Positions 44,033 to 54,903 of a stretch of DNA of 64,000 nucleotides are shown here, one piece after another. The position numbers were made by a program, and so were the translations under genes. The notes below the pieces were generated by a model, which was not told the origin of the DNA, ran no database searches, and worked only from the letters and a program-made list of their open reading frames with translations. Every line of letters begins with the position of its first letter. Position 1 is the first letter of the stretch. The DNA is from Aotearoamyces nothofagi. Lineage: Eukaryota; Ascomycota; Leotiomycetes; Leotiales; Tympanidaceae. The stretch covers positions 310,001 through 374,000 of the forward strand of contig JADDTR010000023.1 in assembly GCA_015345905.1 (NCBI GenBank). Reading direction: 5' to 3'.

Positions 44033-45556
44033 ATGCTGCATCAATTTTCAAGATTCCTTAGAAATGTAGTCATGGCTCCAAAGCCACCCACTGACCCGCT
44101 CATTGTAGTCATTGGAGCGACAGGTACGGGCAAGTCGCAAGTATAATCTCCTTCTTGGAAGCTGATAATTCGATACTGACCTTCACAGCTTGCGGTCGAC
44201 TTGGCGACTCGGTTTAATGGCGAAATAATCAATGGTGATGCCATGCAAATGTACGATGGCCTGCCTATAATCACGAACAAGATCACGAAGGAAGAGCAAC
44301 AGGGAATTCCGCACCATTTACTTGGCATCGTGGGATTAGCAGAGGAGCCATGGAGGGTGGGAATATTCAAAAAGAAGGCCGGGCAGGTCATTAAGGAGAT
44401 CCGGTCGAGAGGCAGACTGCCCATACTGGTTGGAGGCACACATTACTATACACAGTCGCTATTGTTCGAAGACACTCTGGTATCTGACAAGTCGGAAGAT
44501 GATGCAGCTGATAGTGAGGTGCCTCGAGAGGAGATCGATAAGAAATATCCGATACTCACAAAGTCTACGGAAGAGGTATTGGAGAAGCTGAGGGAGGTGG
44601 ATCCAATAATGGCAGATCGCTGGCATCCAAATGACAGGCGCAAGATCCAGCGGTCACTGGAGATATATCTGATGACTGGCAAAAAGGCCTCTGAGGTATA
44701 CCAAGAGCAGCAAGAACGGAAAGCCGCCATCCAAGATGTTGAATCGACGGATGATGACCCGAACAAGCAAGAGCAGCCCTCGCTGCAATCAACTCTCATA
44801 TTCTGGGTCCACGCCGACGGCTCGGTCCTGAAGAGCAGGCTCGATTCCCGCGTGGACAAAATGATCCAAGCCGGCCTGGAGGGCGAGATCAGCCTCCTCG
44901 CCGCCTTCCTCGACTCCGAGGCAGGCTCCGGGAAGGACACCGACCGCACGCGTGGCATCTGGGTCTCCATCGGCTTCAAGGAATTCGAGCGCTACGCCTC
45001 GGCGCTCCAACTCGGCGATACGCCCGCGAGGGAGCTCGCCGCCCTCCGCGCGGAAGCCATCGAGCAGACCAAGGCGGCCACGCGCCAGTACGCGAAGCGG
45101 CAGGTCCGCTGGATCAGACTCAAGCTCGTCACCGCCCTCTCCGACGCGCGGGCGCTGCGGAACCTCTACCTCCTCGACGGCACCGACATGTCGGAATGGA
45201 GCACCGGCGTCTCCGGCCCCGCCACCGCCATCGCCGGCTCGTTCCTCTCCGGCAGCCCCCTCCCTGCCCCAGCCAGCCTATCGCCCGCCGCCCGCTCGCA
45301 CCTCGCGCCCCCGCGCGCCCTCGACCCCGAGGACCGCCCCGACCCGTGGATCCGCCAGGTCTGCGAGCCGTGCGGCGTCACGGCCGTCGCCGAGCCGCAG
45401 TGGCAGGCGCACCTGAAGAGCCGCGGCCACAGGCGCGCGCTCAAGAAGAGGGACCGCCCGCCGCGCCTTCGGCGCGACGACGCCCCGCACGGCGAGGAGG
45501 ACCTGGCCGGCATAGACGCAGGCGCCGCCGATGGAGAAGGCAGCATCGGACGGTAG
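44033..45556 (+). CDS. mod5: tRNA dimethylallyltransferase (isopentenyltransferase, Mod5-like)
   Basis: Adds an isopentenyl group to A37 of UNN-decoding tRNAs. Exons 44033-44140 and 44189-45556 give 491 aa. The P-loop GATGTGKS is at residues 28-35. Next come NGDAMQMYDGLPIITNKIT with its catalytic Asp and Gln, PHHLLG, LVGGTHYYTQSLLF and RRKIQRSLEIY. The central HADGSVLKSRLDSRVDKMIQAGL and the C-terminal RQYAKRQVRWIR belong to the family. A C2H2-type zinc finger (CEPCGVTAVAEPQWQAH...GH, about 428-449) ends the protein, as in eukaryotic members. Two in-frame starts, Met1 and Met14, bracket a basic segment MLHQFSRFLRNVV, as in yeast Mod5, where they give mitochondrial and nucleo-cytosolic forms. 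From about 44800 codons become strongly G/C-ending. An acidic or polar insert (SDKSEDDAADSEV, VESTDDDPNKQEQ) interrupts the core twice. Confidence 0.94.
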
Positions 45557-45654
45557 CTCGCTCGCTCGCTGGCTGCAGATATATATAGCATACAGCAACT
45601 ATCATATAGATAAAGCAGCCCTTTAATAGCCAGCCGCGCACATCCAATCCCCCT

Positions 45655-45702
45655 CTCCGTCTCTCCGTCTCTCCGTCTCTCTCTCTCTCTCTCTCTCTTC
45701 CT
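45655..45702. repeat. (TCTCCG)n-(CT)n microsatellite
   Basis: TCTCCG units grading into CT dinucleotides. Confidence 0.9.
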
Positions 45703-45927
45703 CAGCAGGCCGCCAGGGGATAGATAGATAGATCGATCGGTACCGACACCGACACCCTGCCAGACTGGCTGCAGCGCACCGATATCCCCTCGCCTCGCCG
45801 GGATCACAGAGCACGGAACGCGGGAACCAGAAACGCCAGCACGCGTACGAAGATGTGTGTGCACGTTCCAAGCACCCAGCACGTGTAGTTTAATTTAATA
45901 TTAGCAGCTTGGCTCATGCGTTCAATG

Positions 45928-45928
<1 letters not shown>

Positions 45929-45962
<34 letters not shown>
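45929..45962. repeat. (AT)n microsatellite
   Basis: About 16 uninterrupted AT dinucleotides. Confidence 0.95.
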
Positions 45963-45965
<3 letters not shown>

Positions 45966-46146
45966 AATATCATATCATCTGATATAATATAATATAATAT
46001 CCAACACCCATCCCAAAACCAATTTCCAATATCCAATATCCAGCAGCGAACAGCTTACAGTTAAAATCTCATACTCGTAACTCGTCACTCGTCTAGTATA
46101 ATGTTAATATCAATATGAATATCAATAGCAGTAACTATCCGTTTTA

Positions 46147-46208
46147 ATTCCTGATCCATTTCAGTTCCTGATCCATTTCAGTTCCTGATCCATTTCAGTT
46201 CCTGATCC
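46147..46208. repeat. 17-nt tandem repeat
   Basis: About three and a half near-perfect copies of TTCCTGATCCATTTCAG. Confidence 0.9.
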
Positions 46209-46719
46209 CGAGTCCTGCTTCTCAACCCTGTTGGGGCCCGAGGCGGGCAGGTGTCTGTTCTGTTTATCGATATCTGAAGATGGTCGAGTCTTTAAATAGC
46301 AGCGGTAGCCTGCCTGGGATTAGGAGCCCGACCACTCTAAACCTGTGACTCGCAACTCGCGGCAAAACAGAGAGGGAAGGGGCCAAAACATCACGTGACT
46401 TACATTCCGCCCAGCGTCTCCGCGTACAATCATGGTTGATCACTCAGAAATCGTCACTTCACATCAGGACCAACTTTGTATAAAGTCTTTATTTATAGAG
46501 TGGGTAAATCTGGTATTTTGAGACTCCGAAGGTATCTAGTACACAGAAGAGCGAGTCTAAAGCTAAGGTCTCTCTGCTCCAAATCCTGCCATACAATGCC
46601 GCCAAGCAAACTCTTAGCCCGTCCATGAAGAGGTATATTCAGAACAGACAATCTTGCGTTGATGCCGTAGTCAGAAGAAGAAGAAGGGAAATGAAAGCTA
46701 AACTACAATTGAAGGTTGA

Positions 46720-48717
46720 TCAGGCAAAATCCTGGTCCCAGCCTACAACCCACTCCAAATCAAAGACACCGAGATCACTTGATTCCTTCTCTTTGCGAAG
46801 TTGTTGACGAACAGGCGAGGCCTGATGATCTCGGTCCTTAACCCATGGACATCCCATTGTGCCCTTATTGCCGTGCGCCTTAATTTCCCAGTGAACTCCG
46901 GCTCCGAAACCCCTGGAGCTATTTCCCGCACCTCGCCGACCGGCCCATATGTCTGGAGACTTCTCCGAGTCTGATGATGTACTGTTGTATGCCCGACGAC
47001 GATCCCCCAGCGCAGCCCACTTGTCAAAATTGCTACGCTTGGATGGTGGTGAGTAGCGAGGTGGTGAATATTGACGAGATTCCGACGTATCCTGGAAGAA
47101 GAAACCATCATTTACATGGTCGCTATCAATATCGTTGACCTTTGCCTTGCCAGCCTCCGAGTTCCTTGACATAATATTTACAAAAGATGAATTCTCGGGC
47201 GCGGAAAGACCCTCGCGATGATCAGTAACATCGTTCTTGCTCTCGTGACTCCAGGTCCTAGCATTCTGTGCCTGTCTCTCCCTAAGCTCAGTCTCATGAG
47301 CCTCTTCTTCAATCTCCTCATCCCACAAGTCACTCCAGCTCTTGGAGACAAAGTCGGTCTTCCTACCAAAGACGGATGCCATGGAGGGTAGAGGCTTCGC
47401 CTTACTCATACTGATGGGCAAGGACCCCGAAATGGGAGTGAGATCCGCGCGCTGGATTACCGTCTTCCTCGTCGGAAGCCTAATAGCAAGTGAATTCATC
47501 GAGGCGCCCAGTGACGAATCAAGGATAGATGCCATCGATGGTGTCTGGCCACCAACTGAGAACCAATCCCTGTTGCTCTCTTCAGAACTCGGGAAGAGGT
47601 CTTCGGTGTAGCTCTCGTTGTCAGGAATGGCTGAGAGTTGCCTGACGTGCTGTTGTGGGCTAGCCTGCAACGCCTTAGCCCAAGGGAACGAGCCATTGTC
47701 GACCTGTGGTGTTTGAATTGAAGGTGTCCGCAATGGCTCGCGGTTGGCACTAGCAAGAGGCTGTCTAGCGACATTACAGAAGTCATCGAGTGACTCATCG
47801 AATGTGGTGAAGCTGACGACACGTAGAAGGGCCTCCCGGGCACCAGCCAGAGATCGCTTCGTTGGGTCCAGGCTCATACAACTCGCGATAACCTCAAAGG
47901 CGTCTTGGGACATTGTAGGGAAGACGTCGAACAATGACTGGCTATCCCTGGAAAAGTCCAGGAATAACGGGTCAGACTCCGTTGGTGTTGTGAAAGGATT
48001 GCGCGAGAAGAGGATGTTGAGGAGGCAGATTCCAACGGCCCAGATATCTGCTTGAGCCGGAGAGTATCCGGCGCCCGCAGAATCATATTGCTCGGGCGAC
48101 ATGTAACGATCGCTGCCAACAGCTGTCTCGTATGACCATGTGTCTTTAGTCGCGAGGCCAAAGTCACCAAGCTTCAATGCACCAGTTTGTGTGAGGAAGA
48201 TGTTCTCGGGCTTGATATCGCGATGATACATGCCCTTTGCGTGGATGTAGGCAACAGCGTCGACAAGTTGAAGCATAAATTCGCGGACATGTTCCGTCTC
48301 CAGGGGTCCGCAACCAGTGCGAATGGCTTCGTATAAATCACCCCTAGAGCAGAACTCGAGAACCAGGTAGATATGGGCATCCGTCTCGAAAGAGTGGATG
48401 AGGTTGACGATGTTCGGATGTGAGCCAAGTCGGGCATGGCATGCCAATTCCTCGGACTTCTCGTCGACGGCGAAGGACGACAGAATGTCGTTCGTGACGG
48501 ATTTCTTTGTCAGACACTTGATAGCAACATGATCGTTCGTAGTGAGATCTCTAGCCATGAAGACCATGCCAAACGAGCCATGGTTCATGGGCGATATTGT
48601 CTCGAAGCGTCCATCAAGGACGACACCGTCGTAGAACTTGTCCCTCATGCATTCCATCTCAAAGGTATTGATAGCTGATGATGATAGATGATTTTGTGAA
48701 GGCCAATTGAAACTCAC
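46720..48717 (-). CDS. Ran1/Ksp1-like serine/threonine protein kinase
   Basis: Single exon, 665 aa as drawn. The kinase domain (about residues 35-310) has the Gly loop MNHGSFGMVF, AIKCLTKK (VAIK lysine), EFCSRGDLYEAIR, catalytic YHRDIKPEN (about residues 163-171), LGDFGLAT and MSPEQ in place of APE. This arrangement, with GSDRYMSPEQ, is typical of the fungal Ran1/Pat1-Ksp1 group, which acts in nutrient, meiosis and filamentation signalling in yeasts. The remaining 350 residues are Ser/Pro-rich and low in order, ending in conserved-looking GAGVHWEIKAHGNKGTMG. The start is uncertain: Met21 (48657) or Met24 (48648) fits MECMRDKFYDGVVLDGRF better, and GTGAGT near 48711 could be the donor of a leader intron. 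The upstream 1.7 kb is pyrimidine-rich on the coding strand and free of family matches. Confidence 0.87.
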   Translation of the reverse strand: MSFNWPSQNHLSSSAINTFEMECMRDKFYDGVVLDGRFETISPMNHGSFGMVFMARDLTTNDHVAIKCLTKKSVTNDILSSFAVDEKSEELACHARLGSHPNIVNLIHSFETDAHIYLVLEFCSRGDLYEAIRTGCGPLETEHVREFMLQLVDAVAYIHAKGMYHRDIKPENIFLTQTGALKLGDFGLATKDTWSYETAVGSDRYMSPEQYDSAGAGYSPAQADIWAVGICLLNILFSRNPFTTPTESDPLFLDFSRDSQSLFDVFPTMSQDAFEVIASCMSLDPTKRSLAGAREALLRVVSFTTFDESLDDFCNVARQPLASANREPLRTPSIQTPQVDNGSFPWAKALQASPQQHVRQLSAIPDNESYTEDLFPSSEESNRDWFSVGGQTPSMASILDSSLGASMNSLAIRLPTRKTVIQRADLTPISGSLPISMSKAKPLPSMASVFGRKTDFVSKSWSDLWDEEIEEEAHETELRERQAQNARTWSHESKNDVTDHREGLSAPENSSFVNIMSRNSEAGKAKVNDIDSDHVNDGFFFQDTSESRQYSPPRYSPPSKRSNFDKWAALGDRRRAYNSTSSDSEKSPDIWAGRRGAGNSSRGFGAGVHWEIKAHGNKGTMGCPWVKDRDHQASPVRQQLRKEKESSDLGVFDLEWVVGWDQDFA

Positions 48718-50400
48718 ACGAGTGAACGCGTGCGTTGTCGTCTGAGGAGGAAGGTGGTTTTGGCCGACAAGTTGCGAGTGGCAAGGAGGAAAGAAGCGTG
48801 CAAGAACTGAGAGCTAATTAATTGTACACCGGAATCCTTTTGAGGCTCGAGAGCCAGTATCCTCAATGTAGAGGCGAACGCTTTTGTCTTATACAAATAG
48901 ATGGACGCAAAAGGTGCAGGAAGTCGGGCGGTAGGTGGTCTAAGAGACCAAAAAATGTCGAAGAGAGCAGTGAATCGAAGGCAACGCTGTAAGAATATCG
49001 GAAGAAAGGTAGGACAGGTAGGAAGCCAGAAACTCCGTTTCGTTTTATGTGTCAGAGGCTCATAGAAAAGAGTATTGGAATCGCTAGTAACAAAGGAGAA
49101 TTGAGTGGCCGATCGTAATAGTAATGGACGGAAGTCCGCAAGGAAAGATATGAAGTCGTTATAGTAACATGGAAACCGGTTGTGATATATGGAACGAGTG
49201 ATAGACGGGTGCAGATGCACACTGATAGTGGATGAGGATGTTGTGATATGGCGTGCTTCTTGACGTAGAGACCTCAACAGGAATCTAGTGAGTCGATTTT
49301 AACAGACCACAGATTGAAAGATGCCGAGGGCGTTGGAGGACATAAATGTTCGAGACTTGTTGATCGTCGGGTTCCCAGGTTGGTTGTCAATGGCAGGTCA
49401 CCGGCTCCAGCAGATATAGAATGAACGATTCTGCGAGCAATGGTTCGAATGTGACCGTGGAAGGGCAATTCTGAACTGGTTGGGAGAAGCAAGCTTCAGA
49501 GATGATGGGAGAGTGGGTACAATATCATGGATTGACGGTTGAGGCTCGACAGGACAGGTAGTCGAAGAGAGAACACTCCTCGCCTGCCTCGCTCGATTGA
49601 TAATGTTGGGAGAGGGAGGAGACGGAACCGGGAGGGTTTTGAGAGATTTAGCTGAAGGGAGGTTCCGGCAAGTTTGATTGAGGGAGTATGAAAGCGTATA
49701 AGCGTTGTTGCGTGGCCCGAGGAATCGTGGGAGCCGTGGAATGCTGTTGCTGACGGCAACGTTTCGTGTTGACGTTGAACGATGAGAGATGGCGAGTCAG
49801 AGGCGGAATGACGAGGGACGAGGAATGGATTATCAGGCAGAGAGTGGGTACGGAGGCGAACAGAGACGATGACGAGGTGAGGAGGAAGGAGAGGGAGGAG
49901 GAGGGAGGGAAAGCAACTGCGAACGACGATCGATGTGACCAGTCCTAGATCATACACAGTCTCGATGATGGGAAGTGAGAGATGAAGGGTGGTGATGGAA
50001 GGTCGGAGCAGCAGGAGCAGTAGTAGCAGTGGTACGGCGAGTAGCAGGGCCACCGGCGGTGCTTGACGCCAGCAAGGTGCCGCCCCGGGTCTAGCGAGTG
50101 ACTCGCAAGAGGGATAAGGAAACGCCTGGCGGGCAGGCGGGCTGGTGGGCTGGCGGTGGCAGGCAGGCAGGCAGGCTGGCTGGCTGGCAGGACGGAGAGC
50201 GGTGGGAGGGGAGCAGTGCCGCGGGTGCAGTGCAGTGCACACTGTGTACTCGTACACACACCCACCTGTAGCTACCGCCCCCCTACGAGACCCTCCAGCG
50301 CCCGTCGCCAGTAAACACGGTGTGCTGGCCTGCCGGGCCTGCTGGGCCCCTCGAGCACCAAGCAACAAGCACACCACATCAACAGCTCACGCCGGCCCTG
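48718..50400 (-). promoter_or_regulatory. long pyrimidine-rich upstream region of the kinase
   Basis: About 1.7 kb upstream of the kinase start, markedly C/T-rich on the minus strand. Open frames of up to 293 codons occur on that strand (49496-50377 and 48714-49277) but consist of low-complexity Leu/Ser/Pro/Arg and match no family. Best read as an extended promoter and probably a long 5' leader. Confidence 0.4.
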
Positions 50401-51736
50401 ACCGCTAAAACTGCCTGCCCAGCCTGCCCAGCCTGCCCTTCAGGGTGCTGTGCCAGCCCACTGCCCGCGGCCCTGGCTGCCCTCCTGCCACGCCTGCTCT
50501 GCTCTGCTCAGCTATCCACAGGCCGCTGGCCGCTGGCCACTGGCGCCCCTGGCTGGCAAATAAGGCCAGTCCTGCAGAAGCCAGTCGCCGTCGAGTCACG
50601 GGGCGGCCCCCTGTCTGCCGTCCAGGCAGCACCCGCCGTCATGCCGCATGCGGCTAGCGGGCCAGCTGTCAACAGACGGCAGCCAGTGGCAGCGCGCTGC
50701 GGGCGTCAGGCATGGCGCAACCGCGTCGCCGCTTTGGCAGATTCTACCGGTTTCCATCGGCTGCGGCGGCGCTGATTGGCTGTGGCCCTCGGCGGGGATG
50801 GGGCGTTCGGCTCCGAGTGGTAATCTCAGGCAGTGCCTTGCAGACGGGCAGGCGCGCATTACTGGATGCATCGCCTGCCATCGCCTGCCTCGCCTCCACA
50901 CCCACTCCTGACCGGTGCAGCATGCACCTTTCCGCTTTCGGCGCGGTGGAGGGGGGGCGCACACAAGCTTAGCTTTGTTCGTTCGCCTTGGGGAGGGGGG
51001 CAGGTTCTGGCTACTCTGTACTGTACACGTCCTCTGTCCGCACTGCCGGCACTGTACGCTGCACTGCACGGCGCCGACCACTGGCCTGTACGGAGTCTGG
51101 TATCTACGGCACTCGCTGTCCTCCGGCCGCCAGGTGGCTGTCTGCTCTGCCGCATGCAAAGGGCGGGCGGGTACGTAAGATAGGCAGTATGCTGTTTCGT
51201 CGCGGAATGGCCAATGGCCCATCGGTCGCATACGGACCGCGGTGCGTCAGGTTGGCGCGTGCCTCTGGCGCCTTTGTCCGCTGTTGGACGCCGCCTAGTA
51301 CGGCAGCAGGTGCTTACAGCGTACTGTGTACAGTACCGTAGTGCTGTACGGTACAGGACAGGGCAGGGCAGGGCAGGGCAGGATGGGACGTAGGGGACGC
51401 TGCGCCAGTCCTCCCAGGCTGCCCAGGCTCCCAGGCGCCCACGACCCTCCCGGCGTGTTCGGAAAATAGCTTTCTTAGCAGTACTAGTATTAGCAGTATT
51501 GTATTAGCAGTATTAGCATCCGTCTTAGCATGCCTCCCAGCGCATCCAGCCTGCAGCCAGGCCTCTCGATGGGCCTCTGCGGACCTGGCGTAACCGCACC
51601 AGGAAGCTTCGTGAAGGCCACATGGCCAATATTGCCCACCGCCCAACGGAAGTTCACGAATGGCGAGCGCAGCGCCCGCCGGGCCACCGTACCCGAGCGC
51701 AGCCACTGTACTGTGCGCTACGGCACGCCGCAGCAC

Positions 51737-51788
51737 ACTGCTCTGCACTGCACTGCACTGCACTGCACTGCTCTGCTCTGCTCTGCGC
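51737..51788. repeat. (CTGCA)n / (CTGCT)n pentanucleotide repeat
   Basis: Tandem CTGCA units followed by CTGCT units. Confidence 0.9.
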
Positions 51789-52483
51789 AGCCAGGAAGAG
51801 TCGGGCTATCGAGCATGCTAACCTCGAACATCCTCACTCTCGAGCCCATGGAGCCCATGATGCCACCAGAAGCCCGAATCGTCAGGACCCCTAAGGTCGA
51901 GACAAAGAAAGCCCGTCGGGTGACGCATGGCATCATGGCTCCAGCGCAGATAGGAGGCCGTCTCCCCCTTCCACCGGCTTCCATCCCGCCGATCTGCTAT
52001 CGCAATCGTCGACAGGTCGTCAGATCATGGTGTTGTTATTGTTGCTGGCGGTGCTCGCCGACCCCGCAGGACCGTCCATCCTGTCGTGCTGAAACCCCCG
52101 TTTGCAGAGGGTGACGAGTGAGCTATCAACCCTCTGCCGCTGCATGCGCCTCCGAGACCTGCCTGCCACGACGCAGGGCCTGAGGCAGCATCAGCTGTGC
52201 GCTTCCTAGCTGTGCGCTGCCTGGCTGCCTCAGGCCACGATTATTACTGCACTGACGTACGGCACCTTGGATACGCAGGACAAGCAAGGTGGTCTGTACC
52301 GTCTGTACCGTACTGTACTGTACCTTGGGAGATACGGTCACTAGGGAGAGACGGTACTGTACAGTGGCATCATCTACCTCCCTGCCCGACCCTACCCTAT
52401 GAATTGCGATCCACATTCTGGGAGCGTGTACGCAGTCGAGATGCCGCGTACTGTAGATAATATAATACGGCACAGCACAGTAG

Positions 52484-52485
<2 letters not shown>

Positions 52486-52512
<27 letters not shown>
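52486..52512. repeat. (CAG)9 microsatellite
   Basis: Nine uninterrupted CAG triplets; it is not inside a supported gene. Confidence 0.95.
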
Positions 52513-52516
<4 letters not shown>

Positions 52517-53068
52517 TCGCGATAACGCTCACCGCAGCGTCAGGACCGCAGCGTATCACCGCCACGCGCCCTACACCCTCCATTCCCGCCCCTGCGCTTC
52601 CAACAAGAACTCCGGAAACGATGGCGCCCTCGTCCCTCGCCTGGCGGGCTAATGGCACGTGTTCACGCCGGGTGCCACGAACGCGTCCATACAGCACCAC
52701 TCGCGCAGTGCTTGGCAGAGCAGACGGCGACTGGGCGGGCTTGCGTAGGCTCGTTTCTGATTGCAGGACCCTCCACAGCCGTCGGCAGTGTGTGATCGTC
52801 GCTGTACCGTGGTTTCTCACTGGCCCTGAATGCTAAACGTCGTCACCCACGACATCCGTCAGATATCTGTTCTGTCGGTGGAGCACTCGGGTGATGGCTG
52901 TGGCCTGTGTCTCGTCTCGGGGCGAGGAGATACGGTAGGGAACTCACTGTCCGTCTCAGGCAGCATGCTGTGCCCCTCCCCCAACAAACTCAGGCCCTCT
53001 GCCTGCTACATCTGGCCTTTCAGCGCCCCAACTTTCAACCCTTTTGCTTCGCCCTCGGTGTCCTCGCC

Positions 53069-53113
53069 GAGGACAGAGGACGGAGGACAGAGGACAGAAG
53101 ACAGAGGACAGAG
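53069..53113. repeat. GAGGACA-type minisatellite
   Basis: Tandem, slightly diverged GAGGACA / GAGGACG / GAAGACA heptamers. Confidence 0.9.
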
Positions 53114-53900
53114 TGGGCGCCTGTTCCTGCACTGACGCTCCCGTACCACCTGCGTACAGCACTGTGCTAGCTGTCGCTTAGCATCTGCAGTATCTACTGG
53201 CAAGCAGGAGGCCGTAGACGTTCGAGGACACGCCCGGAGATGCTGAGCCTGATGCTGTGCCACCCGTCTCCTCCATCTCCGCACTGCAGTGCTACAACCA
53301 TCGAGGCGGCATTGAGATATCCATCATGCCATCCTCTCCTGCCATGCTTCCCAACGTCGTGCAGCGCATAGTGCACGAGGGTTGCAGGGTCTTGTCTCCG
53401 TCCGCCACGCATTGTGAGCGCGCTGATGCCAGCATTGCCGCTCCGCCTGCCTCGTGCATCGTTCGTACGGTAAGTCCACACCACACATGAATAACAAGAG
53501 CACACTGTTATGTGCATACCCATACACACACTGTACATACATGCTACCGCGGACCAATATGATGGATCTCCTGCATTGCCAGAGGGTGCATCCAATCACC
53601 GAACAGCCAAACCAAGAAGCAAGAGCGGTGAACGTGAAAACGCCCCCCCACATTCAGCAATACCAGCCATGCTATAGTCGATAGTCGGTATCTATAGTCA
53701 GTGCCTGCGAGCCCATGAGGATTTAAGAAACACGGTACATGCAGCGTGCATGGCTTGACGCTCTGGACTTGCCTGTTCGGAGTCGCCACGATCGACTCGC
53801 ATGCAGCTACCGGGCGAGTTACTGCAGCACTGAGGATCGTGGCCAGCATGCTACAGTCGTCGGAGACTTTCTTCCCACCGGCCGGTATGGAGCATGCAGC

Positions 53901-53971
53901 GTGTGCAGTAAAGTGTATGGTATGCAGTATAGTGTGTGCAGTAAAGTGTATGGTATGCAGTATAGTGTGTA
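53901..53971. repeat. 33-nt tandem duplication
   Basis: Two almost identical 33-nt units beginning CAGTAAAGTGTATGGTATGC. Confidence 0.9.
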
Positions 53972-54903
53972 CAATGCGTGCAGCAATGCAGTCCAGGATG
54001 CAAAAATGCAGTATGCAGTACAGGATGCAGACACGGCACGCGCCCCCGTCCACTGCCCTCGCTGGAACGGCCCCATGCGCGCTGGACAGTACGGGTGCTG
54101 GTCTGTAGTAGATTCGTCTGCTCCCGATCCCGCTGTGGAGTCCTCGGCAAGAAAGCTTGGCGATGCCCACACCCACACCCTTCCCTCATGCTTTCGTCGT
54201 TCGTGCCTGAGGAGCACCGGCCGACCCGACCCATCCATGCACGCCGGCAGTGGACCGATCAGTGGGAAGACTTTTAGCACGCACACGGTACAGTGCAGTA
54301 CTGCAGTACTTAGCAGCAGCAGCAGTAGTACTAGTAGCCTGCTCACCGCCGTCCGTCTCAACCAACCTCACCATCCAGACCGGGCCAGGATTGGCCGCCG
54401 AGGCCCAGAGCGAGCGAGGGCGACTTTCAGACCCCGAACACCTGTCTAGCACGGCTGGGTGCGCGCCTTATCGATAACAGCAGCCTTCTCTCCCTCCCAA
54501 GTCCCGCAGCCGGTAGCCCGTCCGAGAAGCTGCCGGGCGGCGCAGAAAGCCAGCCGAGAGAGGGGCCCAGTCCAAGAAATTCCCCAAATCCAAACAAACC
54601 ACACACCTGGGGGAGGGGGCCAAGCTCTGCGACATCTCTCATCTCTCGCGCATCGTGTGCTCCGCGTGCACGTCTCCCGCAGCCTCTGCCCTGCCCTGCC
54701 CTGCCCTGCGCTTCCCTTCCCTTCACGCCCGCTTAGCTAGCTCGTGCTTCGAATCACGGTGCGCGCTCTGCTCGGCCCCCCCCCCGAAGAGTCGATCTTT
54801 TCTTGCGACTGGGCGGGCGATAGACGGTGTTGGCGATCGACGATAGCAGAGAGAGAAAGCTCTGCCCTTCACCGCGCGACGGACCGAGCGGTGAGGAGGG
54901 GAG

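Larger units (their letters stand above)
45557..46719. other. convergent intergenic region rich in simple repeats
   Basis: 1.2 kb between converging genes. It holds CT-rich, AT and 17-nt tandem repeats listed separately, and an AT-rich block (45900-46130) in otherwise GC-richer surroundings. No gene was seen. Confidence 0.55.
50401..54903. other. 4.5-kb GC-rich gene desert with minisatellites
   Basis: No gene supported. Overlapping open frames on both strands are produced by GC richness and tandem repeats. It contains CTGCA/CTGCT, CAG, GGACAGA and 33-nt repeats listed separately, and many GTAC palindromes (near 51010, 51322-51352, 52287-52325 and 52354). Confidence 0.5.

Noticed and set aside
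49496-50377. 293-codon minus-strand open frame upstream of the kinase
   Set aside because: Low-complexity Leu/Pro/Ser/Arg driven by C/T-rich DNA; no domain, no splice support.
54738-54770. tRNA-like T-arm (CGTGCTTCGAATCACG)
   Set aside because: No matching acceptor stem or A-box at the right distance upstream.
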